A stretch of 64,000 nt of DNA from UBA1227 sp963629305 (GTDB taxonomy: Bacteria; Bacillota; Clostridia; Oscillospirales; Acutalibacteraceae): contig CAVGIJ010000010.1 in assembly GCA_963629305.1 (NCBI GenBank), positions 9,163 to 73,162 on the forward strand. Direction: 5' to 3'. A program made the position numbers and the translations under genes. The number at the start of each line of letters is the position of its first letter. Position 1 is the stretch's first letter. The notes below the pieces were generated by a model. It was given only the letters and a program-made list of their open reading frames with translations, was not told the origin of the DNA and searched no databases. This document shows positions 26,155-33,699 of this stretch, piece by piece.

Positions 26155-28053
26155 TTATATACCGAGAGCAACACGTTTAGCCTCAATGGCTTCTATCATA
26201 AGGTCGCCCATTTTTTCCATGTCTTTTTCAACAGTGAAGTTTGCCTCAACCCACTGCTTACAGCCTGTCTCACCGCGGAGAAGCTCAATTACTTCTTCCG
26301 AGCCCTCGCAGAACGGCTCAACACCGAGGAAGGTGTCAATTCCGGTTGCCACTACGTAGTTACCGATAGAAACGGCCTTTTCCGACATCCACTCCGGAGC
26401 ACATCCGCAAAGCGGAATCTGTGAAATGTTAATACCCCAATCCTTCGCAATGTCCGATGCAAGAATCATCATACGTGAAATGTCAACGCAAGAGCCCATA
26501 TGTAAAACCGGAGGAATTCCCACAAGTTCACATACTCGACGAAGGCCCTCACCGCAGCAATCTTTAGCATCAAGATCCATAAGTCCCGCTTTTGCGGCAG
26601 CCTGTGCGGAGCATCCCGAAACGATAACGATGATGTCGTTTTCAAGGAGTTTCTTCATAAGTTCAACGTGTGAATAGTCAGCACGTACCTTCGGGTTATT
26701 ACAACCAACCATTGCAACCGCACCGCGAATAACACCGGATTTTACGGCATCTACAAGAGGCATTGTTGTGCCGGTTTCATCAACATGGCTGTTTGTTACT
26801 CCGTCAAGGCATTTCTTTATTGCTTCAACAGAATATCCGACACGTGCATTTGTCTTCATGTCGGGAATGTTTACAAGATCAGGATTTCTGTTTTTGAAGT
26901 TTTCAACGGCAAGCTTTACTATTGCCTTTGCTTTTTCGGAAGCCGTTTGTTCTGAGAACTCAATGAATTCAGACTCAGGTATACGTGCAATAGGAGATGT
27001 TGTTATAAACTTTGTATGGAAGCACTTGGAAAGAGGTCCGAGTGCCGGGAAAATACACTGTACATCAACAACAATTGCCTCACATGCACCTGTAAGAACA
27101 ACATTTTCCTGCTGAAGGAAGTTTCCTGCCATCGGAATACCGTGACGCATAGAAACCTCGTTTGCCGTACAGCATACACCGGCAATGTTTATTCCCTTTG
27201 CTCCGTTTTCTTTCGCAAGAGCCAACATTTCGGGATCCTGTGAATAAAAAACAATCATCTCCGAAAGAGATGGGTCATGTCCGTGAACAATGATATTTAC
27301 CATGTCTTTTTCCATTACACCGAGGTTTGCCTGTGTGTCAACCGGCTTTGGTGTTCCGAAAAGAACATCTGAAAATTCAGTTCCCATCATTGATCCGCCC
27401 CAGCCGTCAGAAAGACCGGCACGAAGTGAGTGCTTTATAAGTGCTTCCGGGAGTGATGAACAGCCCATATGTGTCATATGAAGCGACTGTGAAACCTCAC
27501 GGTCAATAGCACGCGGCTCAATATCCGCATTCTTCCAAAGATCCTGAGTATGTTCAGGAGCGCGCTTCAAAAAGCGCTGAGTGCCAAATGGTTTACCGTA
27601 TTCAAGCAGACCGGTTTCGGCAACTTCATGAGCAAGATCATAAATATCTTTACCCTCTGTTTCAATACCCCACTCTTTTGCAATCTTTACAAGTTTGTCG
27701 GGATCTTTTACTTGATAAGCTCCGTCCGGTGATGATTCATAAAGTGTATGACAAATTGCACGTCCGTGGTCCGAGTGTGTAGCAGCTCCTCCTGCGGTAA
27801 AACGAAGATAGTTACGTGCAACTATACCGTGAGCATCGCACCCGCAAATACCTCTGGGTGATTTCGGTGTTATACGGCAAGGACCCATACTGCAAATACG
27901 ACAACAAATTCCCTGCTCACCGAATTTACAGTGCGGAGTTTGATTTTTGGCACGTTGCTGCCATGAATCCGCTCCGACCTTTGCACCGTTTTCGAGCAGT
28001 GAATTGGTAGCGGCTTCCATATCTTCAATGGAAATGAGTCTGTCCCAATTCAT
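26155..28053 (-). CDS. cooS: Nickel carbon monoxide dehydrogenase catalytic subunit CooS/AcsA
   Basis: A 632-residue Ni-Fe-S CODH. N-terminal cysteines 42, 50, 51, 54, 59 and 70 fit the B and D clusters (KFGEQGICCRICSMGPCRI). C-cluster motifs follow: GVCCTANEVSMRHG, VGCNNPK, VSGCSAQAAAKAG and MGSCVDISR. It interconverts CO and CO2 and, with ACS, supplies CO for acetyl-CoA synthesis. It is the first gene of the operon, behind a terminator and a candidate promoter. Confidence 0.96.
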   Translation of the reverse strand: MNWDRLISIEDMEAATNSLLENGAKVGADSWQQRAKNQTPHCKFGEQGICCRICSMGPCRITPKSPRGICGCDAHGIVARNYLRFTAGGAATHSDHGRAICHTLYESSPDGAYQVKDPDKLVKIAKEWGIETEGKDIYDLAHEVAETGLLEYGKPFGTQRFLKRAPEHTQDLWKNADIEPRAIDREVSQSLHMTHMGCSSLPEALIKHSLRAGLSDGWGGSMMGTEFSDVLFGTPKPVDTQANLGVMEKDMVNIIVHGHDPSLSEMIVFYSQDPEMLALAKENGAKGINIAGVCCTANEVSMRHGIPMAGNFLQQENVVLTGACEAIVVDVQCIFPALGPLSKCFHTKFITTSPIARIPESEFIEFSEQTASEKAKAIVKLAVENFKNRNPDLVNIPDMKTNARVGYSVEAIKKCLDGVTNSHVDETGTTMPLVDAVKSGVIRGAVAMVGCNNPKVRADYSHVELMKKLLENDIIVIVSGCSAQAAAKAGLMDLDAKDCCGEGLRRVCELVGIPPVLHMGSCVDISRMMILASDIAKDWGINISQIPLCGCAPEWMSEKAVSIGNYVVATGIDTFLGVEPFCEGSEEVIELLRGETGCKQWVEANFTVEKDMEKMGDLMIEAIEAKRVALGI

Positions 28054-28101
28054 AGTTTTTTCCTCCCATAATACATATTAAGTACATAGTTTACCGCGTC
28101 T

Positions 28102-28110
28102 ACTATAACA
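28102..28110 (-). promoter_or_regulatory. Candidate extended-10 promoter of the CODH/ACS operon
   Basis: TGTTATAGT on the minus strand gives an extended -10 box about 50 bp upstream of cooS. No good -35 box is visible, as expected for an activator-dependent or extended-10 promoter. Confidence 0.45.
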
Positions 28111-28120
28111 GAAAAGCAAT

Positions 28121-28141
28121 TATTTGTACCTACCACAAATA
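28121..28141. promoter_or_regulatory. Inverted repeat upstream of cooS promoter
   Basis: TATTTGT and ACAAATA, perfect 7-bp arms with a 7-bp spacer, lie just upstream of the candidate -10 box. The position fits an operator; the binding protein is unknown. Confidence 0.5.
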
Positions 28142-28153
28142 GTGAAAAAAAAT

Positions 28154-28186
28154 TAAAGGCACGCTACAAAATGTAGCATGCCTTTT
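28154..28186 (-). terminator. Terminator after the DUF362 gene
   Basis: A ~14-bp stem (AAAGGCACGCTACA pairs with TGTAGCATGCCTTT, one mismatch) with an AAA loop is followed by U-rich sequence on the minus strand. Confidence 0.87.
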
Positions 28187-28235
28187 TTTCGATTTTTTTC
28201 AATTGGAATTCATCAAAAACCACATAGTATTGGGA

Positions 28236-29939
28236 TTAGTGATTGTGTCCCTCAGAACCGTAGCGATGATTTGTGTTAAGCGGAAGTGCACAGAGCGCAA
28301 CATATGCTTGAAGTCCTGCCTGTTTCACTCTTTCGGCAATACCCATTTTCGGCATAGGAGCCGAAATGAAATCTTTATCCTTATCAGCCGGAGAAAGACC
28401 GGGTATTTCAAATATACGGTCGTCATGTGAAAGCACAGGTGCGTCGCACGGTTCGCCGCGCATTGTGCTTATGGCACGTCTTGCTATCATATCAAGTACA
28501 TTGATTCCGGTGTGCATAAGCCACGGGTTTGTCGGCATGAGTATAGGAAGAAGTGTTCCGCCGGCCATTGTTATAGTCGATGCACACTTTGCGGGGTCAC
28601 AGCAGCCTGTAGCTTTCCACTCACAAATATCCGAAACCGTGGCGAGTGTGCAGTTACCCATACCGTACTTCTTTATCGGAAGAGCGGCAAGCTCTTCCTT
28701 TGTATAAGGCTTACCGTCTCTGTCAAACCAATAACGTGTTCCGTTTATTACTATGCCCGGGCCCTCAATTACACAAACCTTGAGATTTTCATTTTTCATG
28801 GACTTTTTGTGGTTGAAGAAATCCATACCGAATTTTACGGATGCAAGGCATCCGCCCGAGCAAGCCTGCTCAATAGAGAGTGCCATCTCAGGTGTAACGG
28901 CATTCGGATCAGTAATTTCCGGTACACCCGGAAGATTATGTCCGGCAACAGCCATAAGGTTCGGGAACTCGCGCACTGTTTTTTCATCAAAAAGACTCGC
29001 TATGGCAGGTCTGAACGGAGTTACATTGGTACGTCCGATTATTTCAACCTGCGGATCACCGAAGTTACGTGCGGTAGCCTCTATCATAAGCTTATTCTTC
29101 TCAGGATCAAATCCCATCATGTACGTTGTTATTCTGTCTGCCTCAACAGAGTTGTTGGAAACAACAATTTTTCCTACCTTTACAGGGTCAACAGGTGACG
29201 GAGTATTTCCCTCGCCTCCGATGATACCGTCGATAACGGTGAGGTCAGGCTTGAAGAGGTAGAGAAGATCCGCAAGTTTCTTGTCAATGTGGTAATTATG
29301 GTTTCTCTCACGCAGGAAATACGGAATTGTACCCATTGCATTCTTGAATCCGAGAGTTACGCCGGTATAAAGGTTTGTTTTCATCTTCGGAACAGAGATA
29401 TAATAAGCATCTCCCTTTACAACCTTATCGAGAATTCTCGGAAGATAAACCTCTTTCATTACCTCAGCCTTCGGAAGATAGTAATGAACTACAGGTTCAA
29501 GCTCCATAGCTACAAGTCCCGTGTTGTAGTACTTGGCAATTTTATCGTATCCGGCAGCCTTGAATGCGGTCTTGGTCGGATACGGCTTACCTGCCGACTC
29601 AATAATTGTTATATTGCTCGTATACTGTTTGATATATGATACAACCGCCTCAAACACACGCGGATCAGTATTTTCAGGGTAGTCCATTTTATCAAGCGCT
29701 ACATTGTGATAAACAAAAACGAGGTTCGGCTTTATGAGAACTTCTTTGTGGCCCTTAAGGCCCTCTGTAAAATGTGTCCTTTCATCAAGGTCATCAAGTG
29801 CCGAATAAACAGTCGATCTTATCGCCTTTATGTCCTCGCGGTCAAAATACTCCTTTGTGCCGTAATTTTTCGGAAGCGATACAAAGTCCTTCATGTAGTC
29901 CATTTCGGGCGCATCTTTGATGATTACGTAACTTGCCAT
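28236..29939 (-). CDS. DUF362 protein
   Basis: A 567-residue protein of the DUF362 family. Key regions are VLIKPNLVF near the N-terminus and the core KMKTNLYTGVTLGFKNAMGTIP. A C-terminal region has CEWKATGCCDPAKCAS and the tail ends HRYGSEGHNH. DUF362 proteins often carry a ferredoxin domain and are common in anaerobes with corrinoid or iron-sulfur chemistry; no CxxCxxCxxxC cluster is visible here. The reaction is unknown. The ATG at 29937-29939 has GGAGG, so the extra 19 upstream residues are excluded. It lies upstream of the CODH operon but is separated by a terminator. Confidence 0.7.
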   Translation of the reverse strand: MASYVIIKDAPEMDYMKDFVSLPKNYGTKEYFDREDIKAIRSTVYSALDDLDERTHFTEGLKGHKEVLIKPNLVFVYHNVALDKMDYPENTDPRVFEAVVSYIKQYTSNITIIESAGKPYPTKTAFKAAGYDKIAKYYNTGLVAMELEPVVHYYLPKAEVMKEVYLPRILDKVVKGDAYYISVPKMKTNLYTGVTLGFKNAMGTIPYFLRERNHNYHIDKKLADLLYLFKPDLTVIDGIIGGEGNTPSPVDPVKVGKIVVSNNSVEADRITTYMMGFDPEKNKLMIEATARNFGDPQVEIIGRTNVTPFRPAIASLFDEKTVREFPNLMAVAGHNLPGVPEITDPNAVTPEMALSIEQACSGGCLASVKFGMDFFNHKKSMKNENLKVCVIEGPGIVINGTRYWFDRDGKPYTKEELAALPIKKYGMGNCTLATVSDICEWKATGCCDPAKCASTITMAGGTLLPILMPTNPWLMHTGINVLDMIARRAISTMRGEPCDAPVLSHDDRIFEIPGLSPADKDKDFISAPMPKMGIAERVKQAGLQAYVALCALPLNTNHRYGSEGHNH

Positions 29940-29982
29940 TAATTTTCCTCCCAGTTTTGAATGTTTTACTCCAAATAAAATT

Positions 29983-30633
29983 TTATATAAGGACACCGGA
30001 AGCCGTTTTAAGTGTAACCTCTCCGGTAGTCACATTTACTCTGTAATAAGCCGGTGTTTCATTCTGCTTTTCAATAAAAAAGGTATAGTAAAGACCGTCG
30101 TCGGATATTTCAAACCCCTCACAAAATACCGACTCTCTTTCCGATTCACCGACGACTGAAACGATTTTTTCGGTAGCATCCGTCTCGGACACCGTACCGT
30201 CAAGTCCTGCCCATAGCATTTTATAATAAAGCGTATCCTCAATGGATTTCACCGAATCCTTTGAAATACTGTTGGTTCTGAACATAACAAAGTTGCCGCT
30301 TAGATAATCGGTTACTTCGACATAATACGTGCCGTCATTTTTGTTCGTGTTCAGCCCATATCTCAATGACCTTATTTTATCGCTGTTGCTTTCACCACTC
30401 TTCGCATCAAATGAATATACCGTGATTGTTACGGTTCCGTCATCACTTTTTTCGGTGCGAATTTCATAGACTTTTTTGTCGGCCGTTACAATAGTGGTCG
30501 GTTCCTGTGCCTTTGTTGTGTCGTTACTCTTTTTGGTGGTTGGATTCTGTGCATCGGTCTTTTTTCCGCATGCCGTAATACCCAATACAAGCAGGAAAAT
30601 TAAAAACACACAAACAATTCTTTTGAGTTTCAT
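29983..30633 (-). CDS. Predicted small lipoprotein of unknown function
   Basis: A 216-residue secreted protein with a signal peptide and lipobox (LLVLGITAC), a Thr/Lys-rich linker (about 22-45), and a soluble domain that ends TPAYYRVNVTTGEVTL. I cannot assign a family. The domain looks beta-rich. The start is the ATG at 30631-30633, preceded by GGAGG; the extended frame upstream lies in the promoter region. It precedes the DUF362 gene by 43 bp and may be cotranscribed with it. Confidence 0.6.
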   Translation of the reverse strand: MKLKRIVCVFLIFLLVLGITACGKKTDAQNPTTKKSNDTTKAQEPTTIVTADKKVYEIRTEKSDDGTVTITVYSFDAKSGESNSDKIRSLRYGLNTNKNDGTYYVEVTDYLSGNFVMFRTNSISKDSVKSIEDTLYYKMLWAGLDGTVSETDATEKIVSVVGESERESVFCEGFEISDDGLYYTFFIEKQNETPAYYRVNVTTGEVTLKTASGVLI

Positions 30634-30681
30634 TTGCAAATACCTCCGTAAAAACACACAACAACACGAGTATTCTAACAT

Positions 30682-30710
30682 AAAAAAACCTCGCTGAAAA
30701 GCGAGGTTTT
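30682..30710 (-). terminator. Terminator after the pyridoxal kinase gene
   Basis: AAAACCTCGC and GCGAGGTTTT form a 10-bp stem with a 6-nt loop, followed by seven T residues on the minus strand. It ends the pflB operon. Confidence 0.9.
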
Positions 30711-30750
30711 TAAACATTTACCTTTTTAAAAACAAAAATCCTGTAACGCT

Positions 30751-31596
30751 TTAAGACAGTTTGCCCAAAAGTTTTACATATTTCGGAATAGCCTCTTCAA
30801 AATTTACTCCATACCAATTGTAATTCTCATCCGCCACAGTCTTTTTTATACACTCAAGAGTATAATCAACGGCAACCTTCAATGAGTCAAACACTGACAT
30901 GTCATTCATGACTGCCCCGGTAAACGCAGATGCAAAAACATCTCCCGTGCCGTGGAAGCTTACAGGTACTTTTTCGTTATAATACTCAAAGAACTTGTCC
31001 TCTTCACGGTCATAGCACATCGCGCCGAGCTTGTCCTCTTCAAAAGACATGCCTGTAAGCACGGCATATCTCGGGCCAAGCTGTGACAATTCTCTCAAAA
31101 TATCCTGAATATACTCCTTAGTATAGTCCTTTGCGATGTATTCCTTCCCGAGCATAAAGCATGCTTCCGTAAGGTTTGGAAGAACTACGTCGGCCCTTGC
31201 GCAAAGGCCTGCCATGGATTTTGCGAATTCCTCGGTAAATCCTTTATAAAGTTCTCCATTATCGGCCATTGCCGGATCAGTGATAATCATAGTATCTTTG
31301 TCTTTAAAATCGTCGAAGAACTTTGAAACAATTTTAAGTTGCTCAAATGAGCCCAGATATCCCGTGTAGATTGCGTCAAATCCGAATTTTTCTTTTTTCC
31401 AATGCTCTGCAATAGGCTCAAGGTCATCGGTAAGATCTCTGAAAGTAAAGCCGCCGGAAAATGCGGTATGTGTTGACAAAACTGCCGTAGGCAATACGGC
31501 TGTTTCAACTCCGGCTGCTGAAATAATCGGGAGTGCAACCGTAAGCGAACACTTTCCGATACATGAGATATCCTGAACAGAAACTACTCTTTTCAT
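30751..31596 (-). CDS. Pyridoxal/pyridoxamine kinase-like protein (ribokinase superfamily)
   Basis: A 281-residue kinase of the PdxY/ThiD type, with VVSVQDISCIGKCSLTVALPI at the start, a substrate pocket segment STHTAFSGG, and the C-terminal SFHGTGDVFASAFTGA catalytic GTGD motif. It would phosphorylate pyridoxal or pyridoxamine to make PLP. I prefer ATG at 31594-31596, 8 bp after the previous gene's stop; a TTG four codons upstream overlaps that stop. Link to the PFL operon is positional only. Confidence 0.87.
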   Translation of the reverse strand: MKRVVSVQDISCIGKCSLTVALPIISAAGVETAVLPTAVLSTHTAFSGGFTFRDLTDDLEPIAEHWKKEKFGFDAIYTGYLGSFEQLKIVSKFFDDFKDKDTMIITDPAMADNGELYKGFTEEFAKSMAGLCARADVVLPNLTEACFMLGKEYIAKDYTKEYIQDILRELSQLGPRYAVLTGMSFEEDKLGAMCYDREEDKFFEYYNEKVPVSFHGTGDVFASAFTGAVMNDMSVFDSLKVAVDYTLECIKKTVADENYNWYGVNFEEAIPKYVKLLGKLS

Positions 31597-31604
31597 AGTA
31601 TAAC

Positions 31605-32597
31605 TCAACTCTCCTTATCAGTTATTTTATCTTTTTTCTTAAAAACGGATACGGGAATCTGAGACAGTAAAACTGCAGCAAACATAAGTACGCATCCGAT
31701 ATATTCCTTTCCGGACATGCGTTCATGCAGAATCACAGCACCGGAAATTGTGGCAAAAACAGACTCCATACAAAGCAGTAGTGAAACGACTGTAGGGTTT
31801 GCATCCTTTTGAGAGATAATCTGAAGTGTATACGCAACTCCGCTTGAAAAAATACCGGTATAAAGAAGCGGAATCACGGATAACTTTATCACACCCGCGC
31901 TTGGTATTTCACCCGTAATGAGCATTATTACCGTAGACACGATTGCAACAACAACAAATTGGACAAATGATAATTTGATACCGTCAACATATGTCGCATA
32001 GTGGTCAACAAGCAACATCTGTATGGTAAACGCAAATGCGCAGCAAAGCAGGTATGCGTCAGACGGGGCGACGCTGAAACCTTGCTTTATACAGAGAAGA
32101 TAAAGGCCTACAACAGCGAGCGCCACGCTGGCCCATACCTGTGCCGGCACTTTTTTGTGTAAAAACAAACCGAACACAGGAACCAGCACTACATAGAGTG
32201 CTGTGATAAAGCCCGACTTGCCGGCACCGGAGTCTGCGACTCCGCTTTGCTGCAGATTCATCGCGACGGCCAATGCAATTCCGCAAAGGAATCCGCCTTT
32301 AATAAGGCCCTTCTTCTGTACCTTTTCAAAATCCGTCAGGCTCATGCCCTCCGGGATTGCAAAGGTACGAAGGTATTTTTCATACGACTTTCGTCCGTCG
32401 CGCTTATGTATTCTATCAAAGACAAGCACCATAATAAACAAAAATACAGATGCAATGATATTCCTGAATGCATTGAACGCAAACGGCTTCATAAGGTCTG
32501 CGCCGATACTCTGTGCCACAAATGCGGAGCCCCATATAAATGCTGCCAGAAGCGGCAGCACGGTTTGTCTTATCATGATTTCTTTTTTCACTATCAT
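31605..32597 (-). CDS. EamA/DMT-family transporter
   Basis: A ~330-residue membrane protein with ten hydrophobic segments and two EamA repeats (LPLLAAFIWGSAFVAQSI; LLYTGIFSSGVAYTLQIISQKDANPTVVSLLLCMESVFATI). The family exports or exchanges metabolites or drugs; the substrate is unknown. It lies between pflA and the pyridoxal kinase in the same operon. Weak start sites make the exact N-terminus uncertain; I use the ATG at 32595-32597. Confidence 0.85.
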   Translation of the reverse strand: MIVKKEIMIRQTVLPLLAAFIWGSAFVAQSIGADLMKPFAFNAFRNIIASVFLFIMVLVFDRIHKRDGRKSYEKYLRTFAIPEGMSLTDFEKVQKKGLIKGGFLCGIALAVAMNLQQSGVADSGAGKSGFITALYVVLVPVFGLFLHKKVPAQVWASVALAVVGLYLLCIKQGFSVAPSDAYLLCCAFAFTIQMLLVDHYATYVDGIKLSFVQFVVVAIVSTVIMLITGEIPSAGVIKLSVIPLLYTGIFSSGVAYTLQIISQKDANPTVVSLLLCMESVFATISGAVILHERMSGKEYIGCVLMFAAVLLSQIPVSVFKKKDKITDKES

Positions 32598-32635
32598 CAC
32601 TCTTATTAATTGTTTGTTTAAATATTATTCTTAAA

Positions 32636-33397
32636 TCAGACTTTTTGCTGTTCACGACGCTTTTTCTTCATGCCGGAGAGAATAACACCTCTGGCATGTA
32701 TGGCATCCTCTTTTGTTGCGGGTCTTGTATCAGGCAACGGGTACGGAATTTCGAGATTTTCATACTTGACCTTTGCCATGTCATGGTACGGAAGAACATC
32801 AAGAGCCTTGATATTTCTGTAAGCTCCGATTTCATATCCGAGGCGTTCAAGAAGAGCATCATCAAGAGTTATACCGGGAACAACAACGTGTCTTATCCAT
32901 ACTGTTTTATTATTTTCGTCCAAGTATGACATAAAATCAAGTACATTGTAATTACCAAAACCGGTTAAATTTTTATGACCATCATTGTCAATATGCTTTA
33001 TGTCCAGCATTATGAGATCACAGTATTTCATCAATTCATCAAATTTCTTCAATGTTTTTTCATTACTGCGGTCAAAAAGAATTCCGGAAGTGTCCAGGCA
33101 GGTATCTATACCGCGTAGTTTTGCTTCTTTGAACAATTCCGTCAGAAAGTCCATCTGAGCAAGAGGCTCACCGCCCGTAGCAGTTATGCCGCCGTTTCTT
33201 ATTATAGTTTTAACTTTATCGTATTGCTCCAGTATTTCCTCTACTGTCATCTCTGTCCCACGACTCATCTCCCAAGTGTCCGGATTGTGACAGTAAAGGC
33301 AACGCATAGGGCAACCGCTGAAAAAAACAACAAACCGAATCCCCGGGCCGTCAACCGTGCCAAAGGATTCGGTAGAGTGTATAAAACCTTTATTCAA
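32636..33397 (-). CDS. pflA: Pyruvate formate-lyase activating enzyme
   Basis: A 253-residue radical SAM enzyme with the [4Fe-4S] motif CPMRCLYC (CxxxCxxC) and the DGPGIRFVVFFSGC start typical of PflA. It abstracts the glycyl hydrogen of pyruvate formate-lyase, here expected to act on the small glycyl-radical protein encoded 15 bp upstream. The only start consistent with the conserved N-terminus is TTG at 33395-33397 with a weak ribosome binding site. Confidence 0.9.
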   Translation of the reverse strand: MNKGFIHSTESFGTVDGPGIRFVVFFSGCPMRCLYCHNPDTWEMSRGTEMTVEEILEQYDKVKTIIRNGGITATGGEPLAQMDFLTELFKEAKLRGIDTCLDTSGILFDRSNEKTLKKFDELMKYCDLIMLDIKHIDNDGHKNLTGFGNYNVLDFMSYLDENNKTVWIRHVVVPGITLDDALLERLGYEIGAYRNIKALDVLPYHDMAKVKYENLEIPYPLPDTRPATKEDAIHARGVILSGMKKKRREQQKV

Positions 33398-33412
33398 GAA
33401 CTCTGCAGGATA

Positions 33413-33649
33413 TCAGATGCTGCTGTGGAATGTACGGGAGATGACGTCATCCTGCTGCTCTTTCGTAAGTTTTACAAAGTTTACCGCATATCCTGAAACA
33501 CGTACAGTGAGCTGCGGATAATTTTCAGGATGTTTCTGTGCATCAATAAGAGTTTCTCTTGTGAACACGTTTACATTGAGGTGATGTCCACCCTCTTCAA
33601 CATATCCGTCAAGAAGCTTAACCAAATTTTCAACCTGTTGTGTAGCCAT
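33413..33649 (-). CDS. Stand-alone glycyl-radical domain of a split pyruvate formate-lyase
   Basis: A 78-residue protein that aligns with the last ~80 residues of PFL: GGHHLNVNVFTRETLIDAQKHP, then YPQLTVRVSGYAVNF with the radical Gly53. It resembles the spare-part protein GrcA/YfiD but lies directly after a PFL large subunit that lacks this domain. The ATG at 33647-33649 has an AAAGGAAA site. The upstream in-frame extension (29 residues, Arg/Lys-rich) is not PFL-like and I exclude it. Together with the large subunit it should restore a complete PFL. Confidence 0.9.
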   Translation of the reverse strand: MATQQVENLVKLLDGYVEEGGHHLNVNVFTRETLIDAQKHPENYPQLTVRVSGYAVNFVKLTKEQQDDVISRTFHSSI

Positions 33650-33699
33650 ATATCTTTTTCCTTTCGCTGAGAATTTTATCAAATATTTAAGATGTTTGC

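Noticed and set aside
13722..28053. Hydrogenase, ferredoxin or formate dehydrogenase genes within the CODH cluster
   Set aside because: None of the frames in this block shows such motifs; all are assigned to CODH/ACS and maturation functions.
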